This document shows positions 33,040-37,380 of a stretch of DNA of 37,380 nt, piece by piece; positions within the stretch are counted from its first letter, which is position 1; every line of letters begins with the position of its first letter. Under the pieces are notes generated by a model. The model did not search any database. It was not told the DNA's origin and saw nothing but the letters and a program-made list of their open reading frames with translations. The DNA is from an uncultured Bacteroidales bacterium. GTDB taxonomy: Bacteria; Bacteroidota; Bacteroidia; Bacteroidales; Muribaculaceae. Made by a program: the position numbers and the translations under genes. The stretch is taken from NCBI GenBank assembly GCA_900552315.1, contig URZM01000004.1, forward strand, positions 1 through 37,380. Reading direction: 5' to 3'.

Positions 33040-34202
33040 ATCCTTTGTTCGGCGAGCCTCTTGTACGTGTTGCCCTGAGTGAGGATAGCCCATTCGGGTT
33101 GCATCCGCATGGCAGGTATGCTGTCAATGCCTCTGAGGGTATGATCACATACCAACCCTTGGAAGAGGATTCTTGCATGGAAATCAAGGGTATCCGCATT
33201 GGACGGGACTTTCATTGGGATACGGTCTGCTCATTCACTTATACGGGTGTCGTGCAGGTGTCCAAGCAAGGGAGACATACCTTGCTTCTGAATATCCTGA
33301 AGGCTGAGAAATACCTTGAGTCGGTCACGGGCAGCGAGATGCACCCGGAGGCACCCATAGAGTTTGCCAAAGCCCATGCGGTGATTGCCCGCTCCTGGCT
33401 TTTAAGGCAGATGAACCTTCCTCCCGCTCCTCCTTCACCAGCTTGCGCACCCATAGCCGGCAGGCATATAACCTGGACACAAGCCTCAGCACATAAGGGG
33501 TTTGATGTCTGTTGCGATGACCATTGCCAGCGCTATCAGGGTTTAGGCTCTGTGTCGGAGACCTCGGCGCAGGCTGTGGCCTTGACGCGCGGGCTTGTCC
33601 TGACGGACGATGATGGAAATATTGCCGACACACGTTATTCAAAGTGCTGCGGGGGCGTTACGGAACGCTTTTCCACCTGCTGGGAAGACTCGGATTATCC
33701 CTATCTTGTTCCGGTCGATGACCCGTTCTGCCATCCGGACAGGCTGAAGGCAGCACTTGCGCTGCATCCCTCGCTGCTGAAGGACTACGACAGCATGACT
33801 CGGGATTATTACGAATGGACACGGGAGATCCATGCTTCGGAGATTGCTGAAAACTTGCGTCGGCGTTTCGACATGGATATTGGCGATGTGGTTGACCTGG
33901 TTCCCGTGCATGTCGGACCTTCCGGACGTTTGCGTGAGTTGCTTGTGAAGGGCACCGCCGGCGAGGCTGTCATAGGCAAGGAACTTGCCATACGGCGTCT
34001 GCTGTCGCCCACCCACCTATATTCCTCTGCTTTCACCGTCAAGCGTGCCGGGTCTGTGTTCCGCCTGGAGGGCAAGGGATGGGGACACGGCGTGGGGCTG
34101 TGCCAGATTGGGGCGGCGGTCATGGCCGTGGAAGGTTTCTCTTGCAGCCAGATCCTGGAACACTACTATCCTCATACCCATCTCTCCAAGATTTATGACT
34201 GA
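33036..34202 (+). CDS. SpoIID/LytB domain protein
   Basis: The protein has 388 residues. The SpoIID/LytB core is complete: KYLESVTGSEMHPEAP with the catalytic Glu101 known from SpoIID lytic transglycosylases, the helix FAKAHAVIARSWLL, ADTRYSKCCGGVTE, PYLVPVDDPFC and the final KGWGHGVGLCQIGAAVMA (about 348-365). SpoIID cuts denuded glycan strands after an amidase has removed stem peptides. No signal peptide is visible (MNPLFGEPLVRVALSEDSP), so either it acts in the cytoplasm or it leaves by another route. It is coupled by ATGA overlap to the DUF4922 gene. No sporulation genes are present in the window. Confidence 0.88.
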   Translation: MNPLFGEPLVRVALSEDSPFGLHPHGRYAVNASEGMITYQPLEEDSCMEIKGIRIGRDFHWDTVCSFTYTGVVQVSKQGRHTLLLNILKAEKYLESVTGSEMHPEAPIEFAKAHAVIARSWLLRQMNLPPAPPSPACAPIAGRHITWTQASAHKGFDVCCDDHCQRYQGLGSVSETSAQAVALTRGLVLTDDDGNIADTRYSKCCGGVTERFSTCWEDSDYPYLVPVDDPFCHPDRLKAALALHPSLLKDYDSMTRDYYEWTREIHASEIAENLRRRFDMDIGDVVDLVPVHVGPSGRLRELLVKGTAGEAVIGKELAIRRLLSPTHLYSSAFTVKRAGSVFRLEGKGWGHGVGLCQIGAAVMAVEGFSCSQILEHYYPHTHLSKIYD

Positions 34203-34232
34203 ACACCTAACAAATCAAAACTATACATTATA

Positions 34233-35423
34233 ATGAAAATACCCGAAATTGTACCTGACGTCTTTTATACGGGAGTGGATGACCATACCACTCATCGTTT
34301 CGAGGGCCTGTGGGCGCTTCCTTGGGGCGTGAGCTACAACTCCTACATAGTGCGTGGAGACAAGACCGCGCTCATAGACGGGGTGGAGCTGCACAAGCTC
34401 GAGGAGCATATACGTGCCATACATAAGTCTGACGCTACCCCGGATTATCTTGTTGTAAACCACATGGAGCCGGACCACAGCGGGGCCATCCCGGGGCTTA
34501 TAGACCATTACCCTCAGCTCAAGATAGTGGGAAATGCGAAGACGATCGACATGATCAGGGGCTTCTACCACATAGAGGACGCGGATCGCTTCATCATAGT
34601 GAAAGACGGAGACACCCTTGACCTCGGCAAAGGGCTTGTGCTGAAATTTTTCCTAACACCCATGATTCACTGGCCTGAGACCATGATGACTTATCTGGAG
34701 AGCCGTGAGATTCTGTTCAGCGGGGACGCCTTCGGCACATTCGGTGCCTTGGACGGTGCGGTGGAGGACTCCCAGATAGCTGATAGCTCACTTTATTTCG
34801 AGGAGATGTACCGCTATTACGCCGCCATAGTGGCGAAATACGGGAAGCCGGTGCAGATGGCCATGAACAAGCTGTCCGGGTTGAAGATAAGCCGCCTTTG
34901 TTCCACTCACGGACCGGTGTGGCACAAACTCGCGGACAAGGTCATAAAGGCTTATACGGACCTCAGTGCCGGAGTCACCTGTAAGGGAGTGGTGATAGCC
35001 TATGGCTCCATGTACGGCAACACGGGCATGCTCGTCGAGACCATAGCCCGCCGTCTCCATGAACGTGGCGTGGAGTCTGTACGCATCTATAACCTGACCA
35101 GTGCGGAGCAGAGCCGCGTGCTTGCCGATATATGGCGTTTCAATGGTCTGGTGCTCGCTTCTCCCACATACAACGCCAACATTTTCCCGCCTGTGGAATC
35201 CTTGATAAAGGCTCTTGAGGTGCGTGAGCTGAAGAACCGGGCCGTAGGTCTGGTAGGCTCATACGCCTGGGCGCCCGCTGCGCTGCGACTTATGAAAGCA
35301 CGCATGGAGGCTCTCGGACTCGACTTGGCGGGCGAGGCATCGATGAAGATGAGCCCGGAGCCCGACTCTTTGGCACAAGCCATGTCCATGGCTGATGCCT
35401 TGGCCGACAAGGTGCTCGCATGA
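34233..35423 (+). CDS. Flavodiiron protein (A-type flavoprotein, O2/NO reductase)
   Basis: This 396-residue protein has the metallo-beta-lactamase plus flavodoxin layout of class A flavodiiron proteins. Iron ligands are visible: NHMEPDHSG (His77, Glu79, Asp81, His82), TPMIHWPETM, LFSGDAFGTFGAL and STHGPVWH. The flavodoxin half has the FMN loop AYGSMYGNTGMLVE and ASPTYNANIFPPVESLI. Such proteins reduce O2 to water or NO to N2O, taking electrons from rubredoxin or similar carriers, and protect anaerobes. It begins 31 nt after the SpoIID gene with no obvious promoter between, so it may be read through from that operon. Confidence 0.95.
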   Translation: MKIPEIVPDVFYTGVDDHTTHRFEGLWALPWGVSYNSYIVRGDKTALIDGVELHKLEEHIRAIHKSDATPDYLVVNHMEPDHSGAIPGLIDHYPQLKIVGNAKTIDMIRGFYHIEDADRFIIVKDGDTLDLGKGLVLKFFLTPMIHWPETMMTYLESREILFSGDAFGTFGALDGAVEDSQIADSSLYFEEMYRYYAAIVAKYGKPVQMAMNKLSGLKISRLCSTHGPVWHKLADKVIKAYTDLSAGVTCKGVVIAYGSMYGNTGMLVETIARRLHERGVESVRIYNLTSAEQSRVLADIWRFNGLVLASPTYNANIFPPVESLIKALEVRELKNRAVGLVGSYAWAPAALRLMKARMEALGLDLAGEASMKMSPEPDSLAQAMSMADALADKVLA

Positions 35424-35468
35424 GCCGCGCCCTGGTCGGCAGCCAGAGAGACTGATATCCATATAAGA

Positions 35469-35515
35469 AGCGGGATGTGTCACAAGGGAACCCTAACACA
35501 TCCCGTCTCTTTTTA
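35469..35515. terminator. Intrinsic terminator between flavodiiron and antiporter genes
   Basis: CGGGATGTGT (35471-35480) and ACACATCCCG (35496-35505) form a perfect 10-bp stem with a 15-nt loop, followed by TCTCTTTTT on the plus strand. It would end the flavodiiron transcript; because it lies in a convergent gap it may also stop the antiporter transcript. Confidence 0.8.
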
Positions 35516-35523
35516 TGGAAGCG

Positions 35524-36477
35524 TCACAGCGCCTGGGCGAGGATATATATCACATACATGAGTATCATTATCGCCCCTTCGCTCCGGTTTATGGTCTTAT
35601 CTCCCCAGTACCACCCCACAAGCCAGAACAGTAGCGCGGCCCCGGTCATGGTGAGCAGGTCAAGATTGCCTATGCCCCCGAAATCGAGTGGACTTATGGT
35701 GGAGGTGACGCCCAGTACGAAAAATATGTTGAAGATACATGACCCTATCACGTTGCCGATGCAAATACCGCTCATGCCTTTGCGGGCGGCTGCCACGGAG
35801 GTGGCAAGTTCCGGCAGTGACGTGCCTGCGGCCAGTATCGTGAGCCCTATCAGAGCCTCGCTCCAGCCCAAGGCTCTTGCCAGGCCGCACGCACCGTCCA
35901 CGAACCATTGTCCGCCGAATACGAGCGCCGCCAGTCCCCCCACCAGATAAACCAGGGAACGCCCCAGAGAGAGGTCCTTGACAGTGGACTCTGCCGTCCT
36001 GTCCGGTTGTTTTCTGGCAGAGGAAATCATGTAGTGCATGAATACGAGGAAAAAGAGCAGAAGCACAAGGCCGTCCACGCGGGTCAGCACATGAGTCCCG
36101 CCATCCAGCAGCGGCGCGTTGCCCATAACGAGCAGCACAGCCGAGCTGAGTATGACGAGCGGTATTTCGTTGGCCAAGATGCCTTTCCCTATTTTTATGG
36201 GCTTAATCATGGCCACGACTCCCACTATTATGAGAATGTTGAATATGTTGGATCCCACGATGTTTCCAATCGCCATCTGCGCCGAGCCGTTTGCCGCGCT
36301 CATTATGGATACCACAAGCTCCGGTGCCGAGGTCATCATGGACACCACGGTCAGTCCGACAATCAACTCTGACATGCCGAGCCTTTTCGCCAACGCTGCT
36401 GCGCCGTCCGTCATATAGTTGGCCCCTCCCAATATCAGCAGCAGGCCGCCGGCAAGCATCAATAAATCCAGAATCAT
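35524..36477 (-). CDS. Calcium/sodium antiporter (CaCA family, YrbG-like)
   Basis: This 317-residue inner-membrane protein has about ten helices arranged as two inverted repeats. The alpha repeats are GLTVVSMMTSAPELVVSIMSA with NIVGSNIFNILIIVG in the first half, and GLTILAAGTSLPELATSVAAA with NVIGSCIFNIFFVLG in the second. The Glu residues in SAPEL and SLPEL are the expected cation ligands. In the first repeat the usual Gly before TSAPE is Met. It exchanges Na+ (or H+) for Ca2+, though the ion pair is not proven by sequence. It follows the unrecognised gene on the right by 15 nt and is probably co-transcribed with it. Confidence 0.92.
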   Translation of the reverse strand: MILDLLMLAGGLLLILGGANYMTDGAAALAKRLGMSELIVGLTVVSMMTSAPELVVSIMSAANGSAQMAIGNIVGSNIFNILIIVGVVAMIKPIKIGKGILANEIPLVILSSAVLLVMGNAPLLDGGTHVLTRVDGLVLLLFFLVFMHYMISSARKQPDRTAESTVKDLSLGRSLVYLVGGLAALVFGGQWFVDGACGLARALGWSEALIGLTILAAGTSLPELATSVAAARKGMSGICIGNVIGSCIFNIFFVLGVTSTISPLDFGGIGNLDLLTMTGAALLFWLVGWYWGDKTINRSEGAIMILMYVIYILAQAL

Positions 36478-36492
36478 GCTTCTCTATCTTGT

Positions 36493-37380
36493 TTAGTGAT
36501 GATTATTTTTCAAGGCCGATACCCGGTCTACTAGTTCCTGGGTGGCCGGGGGCAGGGGAGTGGCCAACGGGCTTCGCTCGAATTTCTCTGCCGGAGGATT
36601 GCCCTTGACCTGTTCGCGTGCTTCTTCGGGGGTAAGGTATTCCACCCGCAGGGGGTAAATCTCGAAATACCCCCGCATCTCTATCGGTGTGGCGCTGTTG
36701 AAAGCCTTGCGTATCCACTTGCCTTTCCCGGTCACTGCCATTGTCAGCGACCCATACAGGATGTCCGAGGGGTTGTAGATTCCATTTTCGTTGGCCTTGA
36801 AGCTCCATGTTTCCTGTAATTCAGTTATGTCAAGGGTCATGCCCAGCAGTTTGAAAAGAAACGGAGACATCTTGTGCCCCTTCTTGTCGGCCAGGCAATC
36901 GCTGATAAGCGTGTAGGCTTTGTCAGTTTTTCTTGCCACGGATTTCAAGCCGTACTTACCACTTATAGTGTCGGTATACGCCGTCCCGGCGCTTCTCACG
37001 TTCTCGCCCTCGGTCAATCCTCGGTGAGGCAGCTCAAGCATGTCGAGCCAGACGAAATCGTTTTTGTTGAACTCGGGCGAAGAGACGCTGTCCAGTCCTT
37101 GGTTGTTGGTTATCCTTTCGTAGAGCTTCGCCACAAGTGGACGGAAGGTGTCGGGGGCCTTGAATTTCTGTAATAGAAATCGCCCACATGTTCGGCGAAG
37201 AAACGTATCGTGTCCGTAGTGTTTGCTGCACTCGTGTATTCGCGCACATAGCACACGAGCCTTGCCACGGGACGGTCGGTAGGGGTCACCGTCACCGCGT
37301 CAAGCTCCATTGTCGCGGGGACGAGCGCCACCTTCCCTTCCGTTCGCTGGCAGATGGCCGGCATGTACCCCATACATTTA
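36493..37380 (-). CDS. Unrecognised protein, partial at right edge, with apparent frameshift near 37166
   Basis: Two frames together make one protein. From the right edge to about 37168 one frame reads ELDAVTVTPTDRPVARLVCYVREYT...RFFAEHVGDFYYR; the other continues from there to TAA at 36493 with KFKAPDTFRPLVAKLYERITNNQGLDSV, DMLELPHRG, YTLISDCLADKKGHKMSPFLFKLLG, SFKANENGIYNPSDILYGS and VTGKGKWIRKAF. Adding one base in the TTT run at 37165-37167 restores a single frame (YYRKFKAPDTF). About 295 residues are visible; the start may lie outside the window, though an in-frame ATG exists at 37373. The ALVPATMELDAVTVTP stretch resembles the end of a carboxypeptidase-regulatory-like beta domain, so an exported protein is possible. 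I do not recognise the rest. It precedes the antiporter gene by 15 nt. Confidence 0.6.

Noticed and set aside
1..37380. tRNA, rRNA, CRISPR array, insertion sequence or prophage
   Set aside because: I read the gaps longer than about 80 nt and saw no cloverleaf, no regularly spaced repeats, no transposase or integrase motif and no target-site duplication. A covariance-model scan would be needed to exclude small RNAs.

Overview
The window looks like a chromosomal segment of an anaerobic Bacteroidetes, most likely order Bacteroidales and perhaps a Muribaculaceae-like gut lineage. The evidence is the Bacteroidetes-type promoter elements (TTTG, about 20 nt, TAnnTTTG) in front of many genes, weak Shine-Dalgarno sites, menaquinone synthesis, methylmalonyl-CoA epimerase/decarboxylase genes of a propionate pathway, an A-type flavodiiron protein, a class I fumarase, and protein families typical of the phylum (DUF4922, golvesin-domain amidase). 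GC content is high. The genus is an inference from style, not from a database match. I saw no insertion sequence, phage, CRISPR array, rRNA or tRNA.

Layout. Positions 1-1616 (minus) hold methylmalonyl-CoA epimerase followed by the partial carboxyltransferase subunit mmdA, with a structured 193-nt gap between them. A nitroreductase (1889-2479, plus) is divergent from them. Positions 2503-13917 form a long minus-strand run: nadE, then tsaC/sua5, a polyprenyl-phosphate sugar transferase, a CBS-domain CLC chloride channel, fmt, and menD-menB-menC-menE, with very tight spacing from tsaC onward. Positions 14036-20126 (plus) carry a GT2 glycosyltransferase, two tandem four-helix membrane proteins plus a permuted papain-fold hydrolase (YiiX-like), then ftsY-rimO-menF. 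menF seems to carry a frameshift. An exported M13 metallopeptidase follows (20158-22206) and ends at a hairpin terminator.

Positions 22343-27190 (minus) hold fumarase, a two-gene chromate-type transporter, folC and a YigZ/IMPACT protein. Positions 27366-34202 (plus) are the most unusual block. They hold a large secreted amidase with a golvesin-like domain inserted in its catalytic domain, a GT2 protein with an extra half-domain, a HIT-like nucleotidyltransferase (DUF4922) and a SpoIID/LytB-family protein, in tight or overlapping order, with a flavodiiron protein right behind. The right end (minus) has a Na+/Ca2+ exchanger-type antiporter and an unrecognised, apparently frameshifted gene that runs off the window.

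How it fits together. MenF, D, C, E and B account for five steps of menaquinone synthesis, split over two loci. Fumarase supplies the fumarate reduced through menaquinone in anaerobic respiration, and the epimerase/decarboxylase genes belong to the succinate-to-propionate branch, so much of the core metabolism here is one fermentative theme. The 27-34 kb block is best read as a cell-envelope or peptidoglycan-remodelling module of unknown substrate: it pairs an amidase with a SpoIID-type protein in a genome with no visible sporulation genes, and adds sugar-transfer and nucleotide-sugar functions. The small-membrane-protein plus permuted-hydrolase operon at 15-16.6 kb is a second candidate for undescribed biology. 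Two probable single-base frameshifts (about 19150 and about 37166) may be assembly errors rather than real lesions.
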